The translations under genes were made by a program, and so were the position numbers. Below, piece after piece: positions 45,026 to 53,658 of a DNA stretch of 63,721 nucleotides. How positions within the stretch are numbered: position 1 is the stretch's first letter; each line of letters begins with the position of its first letter. Origin of the DNA: CAUUCX01 sp041844835 (GTDB taxonomy: Bacteria > Bacillota > Clostridia > Peptostreptococcales > Anaerovoracaceae); contig JBGZBU010000027.1 in NCBI GenBank assembly GCA_041844835.1, positions 1 to 63,721 of the forward strand, written 5' to 3'. Under the pieces are notes generated by a model. The model was not told the DNA's origin and did no database searches. It worked only from the letters and a program-made list of their open reading frames with translations.

Positions 45026-46705
45026 CTAAAATATTCTGTCCACTATGAATTGTAACGTTGTATTCCCTCTGAATTCGTTCATACCGACATTGCCCGTTAT
45101 ATTAATCCTTGCACGCTCCGTCAGCATCCTGCGCTGTTCTTTGCTTACGTTGAACAAGAGGCATTCCAAATTCGTGAAATTGTGTTTATTCCGAATCCTG
45201 AACTTTATATGTTTACCCGCTTCGCCAAGCTCCCACACATCGCGGACTTCCACATCATTCAACGCAAATTTCGGTTTTTCGTTTTTCCTGCCGAAAGGCT
45301 CAAGAATCTGTATCGAATCGAATAAATGCACATTTATATCCCTGATTTCCAATAGTGCGTCATAATCGGTCTTCTCAACTAAAACCTCAGGGTGAAGCGC
45401 CAAATATTCGTCCATATCGTGTTCAAGAGCGGCGATCAAATCTCCTATGCGATCAAACTCAACCGTCATGCCGCAGGCTCCGCGATGCCCGCCAAACGCG
45501 ACGAGAAATTCCTTATGCGCGGCAAGAAAATCATATATGTCAAAACTGTCAGTACTGCGAGCGGTTCCTTTGTATCCGGATTTCGTTTCGGAAAAAATTA
45601 TTACGGGCCTCATGAAGTATTGTTTCAGTTTCCCGGCAACTACGCCCGCTATTCCTTCATGAGAATTTTTAGGGCACAGCAGAATTATGCTCTTGCTTTC
45701 GTCCACCTGCGCCAGGCATTCCATGTACAGTGCCTCCTGCATCTGTTTTCGATTTTTGTTCATCTCAAACACTACGTCAATTTGCTCGTCAATATCAGTA
45801 TCATCCGTTCTCAGCAGAAGTTTTACGGCGTCATCCGCGTGTCCCAGCCTGCCGGCGGAATTAATCATGGGAGCAAGCAAATATGTGACTTTATCCGTGT
45901 TGATTTCCTCAGGGGATATCTCAAATTTTTCGAGCAGCTTGCGCAGTGCATCTCCCGGGGTGTGTGCAAGCCGGGCAAGTCCGTATTTTACGAGAGTACG
46001 ATTCTCATCAATAACCGGCATTATGTCCGCCAATGTGCCTATCGCAACCAATTCCAAAAGATTATTTATCACTTTTTTCTCAAGGCCGAGAGTTTTCTGA
46101 ATTCCCTGCGCCAATTTGAACGCAACCCCGCAACCCGCCAGTTCCTTAAACGGATATCTACAATCCCCTCTGTTCGGATTCAGAAACAGGCAATCCGGAA
46201 ATTCTTCCCCAACGCTGTGATGATCAGTAACAATTACATCCATTCCCAGAGATTGCGCATACCTGACCTCTTCAATATTGCTGCTTCCGCAATCCACCGT
46301 AACTATGAGCCGCACTCCCCGAGACGAAATTTCATCAAGTGCCCCCTTATTTAATCCGTAGCCCTCCGCAAAACGCGACGGAATGTAATAACTGAGATTT
46401 GTTTCAATCAGTTGACGAGTATTTTCATTTTCCCCATTGTAATATTTTATAACTTCGGACAATATATTCCACAAAATGCCGACGGAAGTCACCCCATCGG
46501 CATCGTAATCCCCATAGATGCATATCTTGATACCATCGCTTATTTTCTCACACAACACCTCCGCCGCTTCCCTTAAATCCTGCATTAAAAAGGGATCGTG
46601 AGTGATACTGGGTCTGTCTGAAATAAACTCAAGTATCTCGCTTTCGGTATTTATACCTCGAGCTTTAAGTATCTTCATAACCACAGGATGCAGTTTTTGA
46701 TTCAT
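45026..46705 (-). CDS. recJ: Single-stranded-DNA-specific exonuclease RecJ
   Basis: This 559-residue DHH-family 5'-3' exonuclease acts in recombination and mismatch repair. The DHH core shows YGDYDADGVTSV and VTDHHSVGEEFP, then PMINSAGRLGHADDA. The DHHA1 region has GGHRGACGMTV, and a C-terminal OB-like region completes it. The ATG has AAGGAG upstream. At 559 residues it is near the minimal RecJ length, without the long C-terminal extension of Bacillus RecJ. Confidence 0.95.
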   Translation of the reverse strand: MNQKLHPVVMKILKARGINTESEILEFISDRPSITHDPFLMQDLREAAEVLCEKISDGIKICIYGDYDADGVTSVGILWNILSEVIKYYNGENENTRQLIETNLSYYIPSRFAEGYGLNKGALDEISSRGVRLIVTVDCGSSNIEEVRYAQSLGMDVIVTDHHSVGEEFPDCLFLNPNRGDCRYPFKELAGCGVAFKLAQGIQKTLGLEKKVINNLLELVAIGTLADIMPVIDENRTLVKYGLARLAHTPGDALRKLLEKFEISPEEINTDKVTYLLAPMINSAGRLGHADDAVKLLLRTDDTDIDEQIDVVFEMNKNRKQMQEALYMECLAQVDESKSIILLCPKNSHEGIAGVVAGKLKQYFMRPVIIFSETKSGYKGTARSTDSFDIYDFLAAHKEFLVAFGGHRGACGMTVEFDRIGDLIAALEHDMDEYLALHPEVLVEKTDYDALLEIRDINVHLFDSIQILEPFGRKNEKPKFALNDVEVRDVWELGEAGKHIKFRIRNKHNFTNLECLLFNVSKEQRRMLTERARINITGNVGMNEFRGNTTLQFIVDRIF

Positions 46706-46756
46706 TACAACTCCTTATGCGAATTATTCAAATTACGTAAAATTCCGCATCGGCCT

Positions 46757-47881
46757 CTATGGACTCACCCAGCCCAGAGGATTCTTATAATTGCCATTTA
46801 CCCTGACTTCAAAATGAAGATGCGGTCCTGTAGACACCCCAGTAGAACCTGCTCTTGCAATCGCCTGCCCTGCACTGACCTGCGCTCCCGCACCCACGAG
46901 CAGAGCGCTGTTGTGCGCGTAAAGCGTAACTATGCCGCCGCCATGGTCGATCATAAGCATATTACCGTAACTGTTATTCCAACCGGCCTTAATGACATTC
47001 CCCGCATTTGCTGCTATGATAGTTGTCCCCACGGGAGCCGGAATATCAATTCCCGTATGCATCTTCTGATATCCCAAAACCGGATGCTGCCTCATTCCGA
47101 AAGGCGATGAAATTTTACTCTTCCCCGGAACAGGCCACCTCATTCCGCCTCCGGCATACGCCTGATTTCCCTGCAGCGCCCTTATCTCTGCGGATATCCT
47201 GTTTGCCTCGGCATTCAGCGCGTCAATTTGCTGTTCCAGTTTTCTGTTTTCCTCCGACAGGTTTTTACGCTTCTCCGCCAATTCCTTCTTATCTTCGCCC
47301 AAAACCGCAACTTGGCTTGCATGACTCGCTTTCTGAGATTTCAGGCTGGCTTGTACCCCATTCAAATACTGTTTATGCTGCTCAATCAGGTCGTGTTCCT
47401 TTTTCATCGTCTCGAAAACTTCCCTATCATACGAATATATCCGCTGAATGCGATCCATATTCGTCAGGAAATCTCCCACTCCGTCGGAGCCAAGCAATAT
47501 ATCGAGGAAACCCAAACTGCCGTTTTTATACATCGCCCTCAGGCGCATACTCAGCTTCTCATTCTGATCCTTCATTTGGGCTTCAATTGTGTTTATCTCG
47601 TTTACCGCCTCCGTTATCCTAGCCTGCGTAGCATAAATATCCCCTTCAAGATTTGAAATTTGCTTCTGTGTCCTTGCTATGGACGCCTCCAGATTTTTCA
47701 CCTCATTTTGCAAAACTCGCTCGGCTTTTTTACCTTCTCTGAGCTTTTTTTGTGTTTGATTTATCTGTTTGTTCACATTGGCAAGATCATTGCCGGGATC
47801 GGCAAAAGCTCCTCCGAACATGGCGGAGTTTACGCATATTAGACCTATCATGATATAAGAAAGAAGAATACGCCTGTTCAT
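46757..47881 (-). CDS. EnvC-like murein hydrolase (activator) with M23 domain
   Basis: This 374-residue secreted protein has a signal peptide (1-27), two long coiled-coil stretches (about 30-110 and 150-235) rich in E, K and Q, and a C-terminal LytM/M23 domain. Zinc ligands seem complete: HTGIDI with the aspartate, and HLHFEV with an upstream histidine in YAHN. Unlike E. coli EnvC, it may therefore be an active peptidoglycan endopeptidase. It follows ftsX, and FtsEX complexes regulate such coiled-coil hydrolases. The ATG is preceded by AAGGGTG. Confidence 0.92.
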   Translation of the reverse strand: MNRRILLSYIMIGLICVNSAMFGGAFADPGNDLANVNKQINQTQKKLREGKKAERVLQNEVKNLEASIARTQKQISNLEGDIYATQARITEAVNEINTIEAQMKDQNEKLSMRLRAMYKNGSLGFLDILLGSDGVGDFLTNMDRIQRIYSYDREVFETMKKEHDLIEQHKQYLNGVQASLKSQKASHASQVAVLGEDKKELAEKRKNLSEENRKLEQQIDALNAEANRISAEIRALQGNQAYAGGGMRWPVPGKSKISSPFGMRQHPVLGYQKMHTGIDIPAPVGTTIIAANAGNVIKAGWNNSYGNMLMIDHGGGIVTLYAHNSALLVGAGAQVSAGQAIARAGSTGVSTGPHLHFEVRVNGNYKNPLGWVSP

Positions 47882-47923
47882 ACATTACACCCTTTCAGCA
47901 AATCACACCGCATATGCATAGCG

Positions 47924-48817
47924 TCATCTATCAAGAAATTTTCTCATCGATATTATACTTCCGCAGGCTCCGACGCTGATACCTATTGCAATAAAAATCT
48001 GCACTAAATTCAACATCAGAAAATCCACCGGCACCATACCCGTCCTAAATATAATAAAGACCGTAGGTCCGATTTCCGCCACGATCTTAGCATATGCAAT
48101 CGCGCACAGCGCGGAAGCGATGAGTGACGAGACGAGACCTATTGCGACACCTTCCACAAGAAACGGTCCCCGCACAAACCAATTGGTGGCTCCGATATAT
48201 TTCATGATCTCAATTTCCTCGGCGCGCGCAAATACCGTCAATTTCACGGTATTTGCAACAACCACGACACAAATCACAATCAGAAATCCTATTATAATCC
48301 ACCCCGCAAGGCTTATCGCATGCGTAACTGAAGTCAGTTTCTTTACGGCCTCCTTGTAATACATGATGTCTTCAATTCCCTGAAGCTTTGATAATCCGGC
48401 CGCCACGGAATCCATCATTTCTATATTCTCAACGCTTACGATTATTGCGTTGGGAAGGGGATTTTCAGGCAGCCAATCGAGCATATATGCATTATCTCCC
48501 CACTTCTTCTTCCATTGCTCCATTCCCTCTTCTTTGCTGAGGTAAGAAACACTGTCGACATTTTCCATGCTTCCGATATTGCTCATCATATCCTGCGCGG
48601 CATCATTGCTTACATCATCGTTAAGATACAGCTGTATCTGATTATATTGCTCCTTTGCATCATTCATAAGCATATTGACATTCGTTAGTACCACAAAGAA
48701 CAAGCCCAGCAATAAAAGCATCGCAGTTATTGAAAAAAATGATGCAAATGTCATCGTTCCGTTACGAACAATTTGCTTGAAGCCCTGCTTTACCGCATAT
48801 AAAATTCTGTTAATCAT
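47924..48817 (-). CDS. ftsX: Cell division protein FtsX
   Basis: This 297-residue membrane partner of FtsE has four helices: one near 22-43, a large outer loop (45-165) and three near the C-terminus (about 170-290). The outer loop bears the ECD pattern with YLSKEEGMEQWKKKWG. It passes the ATPase signal to outer wall hydrolases such as the EnvC-like protein encoded next. Its start is 29 bases after ftsE. AGAAGGG precedes the ATG. Confidence 0.95.
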   Translation of the reverse strand: MINRILYAVKQGFKQIVRNGTMTFASFFSITAMLLLLGLFFVVLTNVNMLMNDAKEQYNQIQLYLNDDVSNDAAQDMMSNIGSMENVDSVSYLSKEEGMEQWKKKWGDNAYMLDWLPENPLPNAIIVSVENIEMMDSVAAGLSKLQGIEDIMYYKEAVKKLTSVTHAISLAGWIIIGFLIVICVVVVANTVKLTVFARAEEIEIMKYIGATNWFVRGPFLVEGVAIGLVSSLIASALCAIAYAKIVAEIGPTVFIIFRTGMVPVDFLMLNLVQIFIAIGISVGACGSIISMRKFLDR

Positions 48818-48846
48818 TATCGTACCCTTCTAAACCGCCATTTGGG

Positions 48847-49587
48847 CTACATTGATGAAAATTGAGCATTTCCGAAAACTGAGCAATCCTTTTTCGTACA
48901 ATCTTCATCATCAATATAACCGTATACCCCTACATTGTCTCGTATGATCTCTCCGCTTCTTATGGTTATGACCCGTTTTTGCATTCTGTCCACAATATCC
49001 TTTGCATGCGTCACCATAAGAATCGTCGTCCCTCTGAGATTGATTTGTTCCAAAATCCGCATGATATCCCACGCCGTTTCGGGGTCGAGATTCCCCGTCG
49101 GTTCATCGGCAATGAGCAGTTTGGGATTGTTCACAATCGCACGCGCTATTGCCACTCTTTGCTGTTCCCCTGCGGAAAGCTCGTCCGGATACTTATCCGC
49201 TTTTTCGCGAATCCCGACAAGATCCAATACTTGGGGAATTTGTCTTTTTATTTTGCGCTTGGTACAATGAATGATCTCCATCGCAAAAGCGACATTTTCG
49301 GAAACCGTTTTTTTGGGGAGCAATCTGAAATCCTGAAAAACCATCCCGATATTACGCCTGTGCAGCGCGATATCTCTGTTTGAAAATTGAGTAACCTCTC
49401 TGCCGTCAACCTTAATGCTTCCTTCATCGGCATCAATCTCTTTTAAAATAAGTTTTACAAATGTGGATTTTCCGGCTCCGCTCGGACCCACAAGAAACAC
49501 GAAATCCCCATCTTTGATCGTCGTGCTCACATTTTTAAGTCCCACATTGGAGTTATATATTTTGGTAACATTATCAAAAACTATCAT
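48847..49587 (-). CDS. ftsE: Cell division ATP-binding protein FtsE
   Basis: This 246-residue ABC ATPase has Walker A VGPSGAGKSTFVK, the Q-loop NIGMVFQDFRLLP, the signature LSAGEQQRVAIARA and Walker B LLIADEPTGNLDP. It energises FtsX to control peptidoglycan hydrolases during division or elongation. I start it at ATG 49587, with GGGGGAAAG close upstream. The structured repeat copy C lies about 118 bases upstream and may carry the operon promoter. Confidence 0.95.
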   Translation of the reverse strand: MIVFDNVTKIYNSNVGLKNVSTTIKDGDFVFLVGPSGAGKSTFVKLILKEIDADEGSIKVDGREVTQFSNRDIALHRRNIGMVFQDFRLLPKKTVSENVAFAMEIIHCTKRKIKRQIPQVLDLVGIREKADKYPDELSAGEQQRVAIARAIVNNPKLLIADEPTGNLDPETAWDIMRILEQINLRGTTILMVTHAKDIVDRMQKRVITIRSGEIIRDNVGVYGYIDDEDCTKKDCSVFGNAQFSSM

Positions 49588-49704
49588 TCTTTCCCCCATC
49601 ATCCGCGGATCTCTTGCATCGGTCCTTTAAAAGCGACACAATCTCAGATCATTCCGACCGGTGCATGTAAAATTCATCTCATTTCCCGTCATTTCCCGGC
49701 ACTT

Positions 49705-49818
49705 ATTATATCATGACAATAGATTCCGAGATGATCAAATGGTTGCTCCATATCGGCAACGCCGCAATGCTCAACGCCTATCATTGAGCGTATAGATCAA
49801 TACAACCATTATACCATG
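49705..49818 (-). repeat. Structured intergenic repeat, copy C (5' of ftsE)
   Basis: This full copy is 114 bp. TGGTATAAT lies at the distal edge (49808-49816) and TGATATAAT at the proximal edge (49705-49713). The outer arm core reads AATGGTTG/CAACCATT where copy B has AATAGTTG/CAACTATT, a compensatory A-T to G-C change. The CGGC-AAC-GCCG hairpin is unchanged. The central hairpin has one G-U pair when read toward ftsE. Confidence 0.85.
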
Positions 49819-50052
49819 TTATTGGATGAATTATAATACAATTCGCAAAACCCACACATAAGATTAATGATATCCGCAAAAAAATAGTAATATCAGGTGA
49901 AAATCTACCATTTCTTTACGTTTTAATACCATAACTTTTCGTTTTAATACAATTGTATTGTATTTAGAGTGCAATGCATTTATCATGTCATTAAACAAGC
50001 TCTTGTTGTCCGAGATCCAAAATTAAAATTATAATTTAAGAGGAGAAGTACA
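49819..50052. other. Spacer between repeat copy C and the small CxxC gene
   Basis: This AT-rich region holds an 11-bp direct repeat CGTTTTAATAC at 49919-49929 and 49940-49950 (period 21, two helical turns). A 14-bp palindrome AATACAATTGTATT (49946-49959) overlaps its second copy. These may form an operator. TTGTCC (50006-50011) and TATAAT (50030-50035) with an 18-base spacer face the small gene, but the start of transcription would fall on its ribosome site. Confidence 0.45.
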
Positions 50053-50196
50053 TTGAATAGAGAGTGCATATTGTGTGGAGAGATACACGATGAAAACGAA
50101 CCATTTACTACAGTAAGCTTTAAGGGCTTTGAAGTGTGCGAGGATTGCATTGAATATATCAAAACACATGATTTAAAGCCTTCGGAACTTGAGTAG
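50053..50196 (+). CDS. Small CxxC...CxxC zinc-finger protein (Gin-like)
   Basis: This 47-residue protein begins at TTG 50053 with AGAGGAG seven bases upstream. It has two CxxC pairs, CILC at residues 5-8 and CEDC at 31-34, spaced like a zinc ribbon. The hydrophobic GFEV precedes the second pair and a short helix IEYIKTHD follows. The layout resembles Gin (CsfB), the anti-sigma-G protein of spore formers, though it is shorter. It stands alone on the plus strand with its own strong terminator. The identity is tentative; the reading frame is well supported by ribosome site, composition and terminator. Confidence 0.7.
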   Translation: MNRECILCGEIHDENEPFTTVSFKGFEVCEDCIEYIKTHDLKPSELE

Positions 50197-50223
50197 AACC
50201 CTGTAAACGGATCTTCAGACACA

Positions 50224-50267
50224 CTGCATTTTGCGGCAGCATCCGCAAAATGCAGGCTTGTTTTTTT
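50224..50267 (+). terminator. Strong intrinsic terminator after the small CxxC gene
   Basis: A perfect 13-bp stem (50224-50236 with 50243-50255) with a six-base loop is followed by GCTTG and seven Ts (50261-50267). It ends 14 bases before the stop of the convergent rluD-type gene and points in the plus direction. Confidence 0.9.
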
Positions 50268-50280
50268 GATTTGCCGGAGT

Positions 50281-51255
50281 TCACCTGCGAAGCAAATCAA
50301 GTATGGCCTTAAAATCCTCCGGTTCTTCTTCATGTATGTCGATCATTTCACCTGTATGCGGATGTTCAAAAACAAGCCTGTACGAATGCAGCAACAAGCC
50401 TTTCACCTTTTCATCAACCCGCTGCCCGCTCTGCGATAGAGGATAGTTAAATCCGCTTGAATACAATCTGTCTCCGACTACAGGATGATTCAGGTGAGCC
50501 ATATGCACCCTTATTTGATGCGTGCGTCCCGTCACCAAAGCGCATTCAACATATGAATATCCTCCGTAATCTCCGATCAATTTGAGTCTCGTGAATGCTT
50601 CTCTTGAAGCCGCGGCGTCATATAGGACTGTACGTTTCGTTCTGTCTGACGGATGCCGGGCGATCGGCGCGCTCACAAGCTTTTCTTCACCTATGCGAAG
50701 ATCAGGCTTGCCGAATACCACCGCCCGATATACTCTGTCGATCTGTTTGTTTGCGAGCGCATACGATAATCCGGCATGTGTTTCATTGTCTTTTGCAATT
50801 ATTATAAGCCCGCTTGTATCCGCATCGAGCCTGTGCACGATTCCGGGACGTTCCTCGCCCGCAAAGTCGGAGAGCCGTTCAACATGATATAAAAGAGCAT
50901 TGACCAAAGTCCCGGAGATCCCGATTTTGTGCGGATATACCGCCATTCCCCTTGCTTTATTGCAAATTAAAAAGTATTCATCCTCATATACGATATCAAG
51001 CGGCAAATTCTCCGCGACAGGTCTGATATCACTATTTCCCCGATTCAAAGCGGAATCATCAAAATTCAATCTGTCTCCCGCCGCCGTTTTATAATTTTTT
51101 TGACAATGCACTGCGCCGTTTACTTTTATATGCCCTTCCGCTATCAATTTCTGCACATTGCTTCTGGAGGTCGGAAAACCGAAAGTTTCCAGCATTATTT
51201 TAACGGCATTGTCCAAACGACTGCCCGCCGCTTTTTCATCTATAAGAAATTCCAC
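50281..51255 (-). CDS. rluD: RluD-type ribosomal large-subunit pseudouridine synthase
   Basis: This 324-residue enzyme has an N-terminal S4 domain (SRSNVQKLIAEGHIKVNG) and a catalytic domain with the standard HRLDADTSGLIIIAKD motif and TGRTHQIRVHMAHLNHPVVGD. It is the conventional paralogue of the NRLD-bearing enzyme at 29000. It starts two bases after the lspA stop, the usual lspA-rluD pairing of Firmicutes. The RNA target is probably 23S rRNA, from family knowledge. Confidence 0.93.
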   Translation of the reverse strand: MEFLIDEKAAGSRLDNAVKIMLETFGFPTSRSNVQKLIAEGHIKVNGAVHCQKNYKTAAGDRLNFDDSALNRGNSDIRPVAENLPLDIVYEDEYFLICNKARGMAVYPHKIGISGTLVNALLYHVERLSDFAGEERPGIVHRLDADTSGLIIIAKDNETHAGLSYALANKQIDRVYRAVVFGKPDLRIGEEKLVSAPIARHPSDRTKRTVLYDAAASREAFTRLKLIGDYGGYSYVECALVTGRTHQIRVHMAHLNHPVVGDRLYSSGFNYPLSQSGQRVDEKVKGLLLHSYRLVFEHPHTGEMIDIHEEEPEDFKAILDLLRR

Positions 51256-51257
51256 CG

Positions 51258-51728
51258 CTACACGCTCCTATCTTTTGAGAAAATTACGAGAAGCATCAAG
51301 CATATGCAACCTGCGGTTATCCCGATATCGGCGATATTAAATACCGCAAAGCTCCCGAACGACAAAAAATCCACAACATATCCATAGACGAATCTGTCAA
51401 TCAAATTGCCTATTCCGCCGCCGGCGATCACCCCAAGAGTACACGCCGCCGCGCGTGAAAGCTTTCCTCCATACCGTAGCACAAACAAGATCATCATCAC
51501 CGCGATTAGGATCGGCATCAGCACGGTTATGATTCGACTCCCCTCAAAATTGCTGAAAGCGACCCCTGTATTTGCCACATAGCGTATATTAAAAAAATGG
51601 GCGATAACGACAATCGAGCTGCCAAGCTCCATATACGTATCGACCATAATTTTTGCAATCCTGTCCAAGCCTATGAGTGCTGCCGCACATATTAGAAAAA
51701 ATACTGTATTACGCTTGTGTATCAACAT
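51258..51728 (-). CDS. lspA: Lipoprotein signal peptidase (signal peptidase II)
   Basis: This 156-residue membrane aspartyl protease cleaves lipoprotein signal peptides before the lipid-bearing cysteine. Four hydrophobic helices are present, with the catalytic aspartates in GNLIDRFVYGYVVDF and in FNIADIGI. The NTGVAFS motif is conserved. It is the enzyme expected to process lipoproteins such as the substrate-binding half of the CoaE fusion, if that half is exported. Confidence 0.95.
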   Translation of the reverse strand: MLIHKRNTVFFLICAAALIGLDRIAKIMVDTYMELGSSIVVIAHFFNIRYVANTGVAFSNFEGSRIITVLMPILIAVMMILFVLRYGGKLSRAAACTLGVIAGGGIGNLIDRFVYGYVVDFLSFGSFAVFNIADIGITAGCICLMLLVIFSKDRSV

Positions 51729-51754
51729 ATCTGAAATATCCGAAACTGCGATAA

Positions 51755-52378
51755 CTACTTATCCTGCTTATATATCACCGTGCTGCGGCTGTTAAAACCC
51801 TTGTTCATATCGCCGAAAATATCAGCCGTATTTACCATCCTCGGCTCCTTCGATTCCTGCAAAACATTCTTTTCGCGATCAAGACGAAGAGCTGCCGCCT
51901 CTTTGAGGTCATCTATTTTAAATTCTTTAAACAGTTCCGCGCTGAACGAGTCAAATCTCTCAAGCTCCGCTTCCAAAAGATTTTTATACTTTATCTTAAA
52001 TGCCTCAAGCCGCTCGCTCAAATCGGACATTTCTTCGAGCATGCGCTCCGCCGATTCCTTCGCTTCACGTTTGATCAGCTCCGCATCCAGTTCCGCGTTT
52101 TTTATTAACAGATCAGCTTTTTTTTCCGCGCTGCCGGATATGTCGCTCATTAAGGACTTGGCCGCCTCCAGCGTCTCAAGCACTACATTCTCCGAATTTC
52201 TGTATTTTTCGATATCGGCTTCCATCCTGGCGATCTGCTGAGAAAGTGCTTCATTTTCCGCTATCAGTGTGGAGAAATCCAAGGTAAGCAAATCAAGGAA
52301 TTCGTTAACTTCTTCCCTATTATAGCCTCTCATTTCCGAAGAAAATTCCTGCCTTTGAATATCTGAAGGTGTAAGCAT
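51755..52378 (-). CDS. divIVA: DivIVA domain protein
   Basis: This 207-residue coiled-coil protein has the DivIVA N-terminus (MLTPSDIQRQEF, then GYNREEVNEFLDLL) that senses curved membrane, followed by long heptad-rich stretches (about 30-165). DivIVA recruits division or wall-growth proteins to poles and septa. Its place beside sepF matches the Gram-positive division cluster. A start at 52378 is natural. Confidence 0.92.
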   Translation of the reverse strand: MLTPSDIQRQEFSSEMRGYNREEVNEFLDLLTLDFSTLIAENEALSQQIARMEADIEKYRNSENVVLETLEAAKSLMSDISGSAEKKADLLIKNAELDAELIKREAKESAERMLEEMSDLSERLEAFKIKYKNLLEAELERFDSFSAELFKEFKIDDLKEAAALRLDREKNVLQESKEPRMVNTADIFGDMNKGFNSRSTVIYKQDK

Positions 52379-52435
52379 CTCCGCCTCCTGTAATTACATA
52401 CAATATAACTGCGCCCGGCGCACTAAATGCAAAAT

Positions 52436-52936
52436 CTATCTCCAATAACTCTTGGAAGATGCCCCGAAATCTATGGAGTTCTTGTTTATATCGGCAGCTA
52501 TATCAACATTTTCAGGGGCAAATACGAATATCTTGTCAGCTACTTTTTGTACATTGCCGTTCAGAGCATAAGTCGCTCCGCCCAGGAAATCAAACAACTT
52601 CCTGGCAGCATCCGGATCCATCTTTTCAAGATTTACAATTATAGGCTTTCTGCTTTTCAAATCATCCACGAGCTTTGTGCAATCTTCAAATGCCGCAGGT
52701 TCAATCACTATCAGCTTATAGGGATTTGCAGCCGTGCCCATACGCGCCTGCACCTGTTGTGAACGCGGTGCATCCGCATCACTTTTTGAAGATCTGCTGA
52801 GAAAGCTCTCTCGCTTTTCTACGGGATTGCTGTCCATGGATTCCATTGTTTCAGCTATTTCTTCTTCAGTTATTTCATCATAGTCATCGTATTCTTCCAG
52901 CCCTATCAATTGCTTAACTTTTCCTAACAGTGCCAT
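52436..52936 (-). CDS. sepF: Cell division protein SepF
   Basis: This 166-residue SepF has an amphipathic N-terminus (MALLGKVKQLIGLEE), an acidic variable linker (17-65) and the SepF core. The core includes VIEPAAFEDCTKLVDDLKSRKPIIVNLEKMDPDAARKLFDFLGGA, given here only as the span about 75-120. It tethers FtsZ to the membrane. It lies between yggS and divIVA as in many Firmicutes. Confidence 0.94.
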   Translation of the reverse strand: MALLGKVKQLIGLEEYDDYDEITEEEIAETMESMDSNPVEKRESFLSRSSKSDADAPRSQQVQARMGTAANPYKLIVIEPAAFEDCTKLVDDLKSRKPIIVNLEKMDPDAARKLFDFLGGATYALNGNVQKVADKIFVFAPENVDIAADINKNSIDFGASSKSYWR

Positions 52937-52951
52937 ATTTTCCTCCTAAAT

Positions 52952-53644
52952 TCAATTCCTTTTCCCAAAAATGGCAGTCCCGATTCTTATTATATTTGAT
53001 CCGCATGCTATAGCGGTTTCATAATCTCCGGACATCCCCATGGAGAGATATTCAAACTCAATTCCCGGTCTGCTGTCACGAACATAACCATCGTATATTT
53101 CCTTAACAATATCGAAATAACGCGCAGCATCACCCGGAATATCCACAATCGGAGCTATGCACATAAGTCCTTTAACAACAATATTCGGACATGCCCGACT
53201 TATATGATCAATGAGCGGTTCGACTTCATCCGCGCCCACTCCGAATTTACTCTCCTCGTTGGCTGAGTTCACTTGAATAAGAACATTCATTTTCAATCCG
53301 AGCGCGAACGCCCTCGCATGTATCTCATCAGCCAATTTTGCCGAGTCAACCGAATGAATCATATGCACTTTATCTACGATGTATTTTACCTTATTTCGCT
53401 GTAAATGTCCAATTAAATGCCAGCGAACTTTTCCGCAGACAGAGTCATATTTATCGACGATTTCTTGGACTTTATTTTCACCGATATCCGTTATTCCCGC
53501 CGCAATCGCTTGATTTATTTCTCCCGGAGTGCGGGTCTTTGTGACCGCGCAAAGGAGTATCTCATCCGGATTTCTCCCATTTTCTTTTGCTATTTTTTCC
53601 TTTTCATTCTGCAGGGCAACTATGTTTGCTTTTATATCGATCAT
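52952..53644 (-). CDS. YggS family pyridoxal phosphate homeostasis protein
   Basis: This 230-residue single-domain PLP-binding protein has the lysine in LLCAVTKTR, the GENKVQEI motif, the WHLIGHLQRNK segment and the C-terminal SMGMSGDYETAIACGSNIIRIGTAIFG. It holds and delivers PLP and has no racemase activity in characterised relatives. GAGGTG sits nine bases before the ATG at 53644; a GTG at 53656 would add four residues. sepF follows after 15 bases. Confidence 0.93.
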   Translation of the reverse strand: MIDIKANIVALQNEKEKIAKENGRNPDEILLCAVTKTRTPGEINQAIAAGITDIGENKVQEIVDKYDSVCGKVRWHLIGHLQRNKVKYIVDKVHMIHSVDSAKLADEIHARAFALGLKMNVLIQVNSANEESKFGVGADEVEPLIDHISRACPNIVVKGLMCIAPIVDIPGDAARYFDIVKEIYDGYVRDSRPGIEFEYLSMGMSGDYETAIACGSNIIRIGTAIFGKRN

Positions 53645-53658
53645 ACGTGAATTCACCT

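Noticed and set aside
50006..50035. TTGTCC/TATAAT promoter for the small CxxC gene
   Set aside because: Spacing of 18 is good, but transcription would start on the ribosome site, leaving almost no leader. It is kept only as a possibility.
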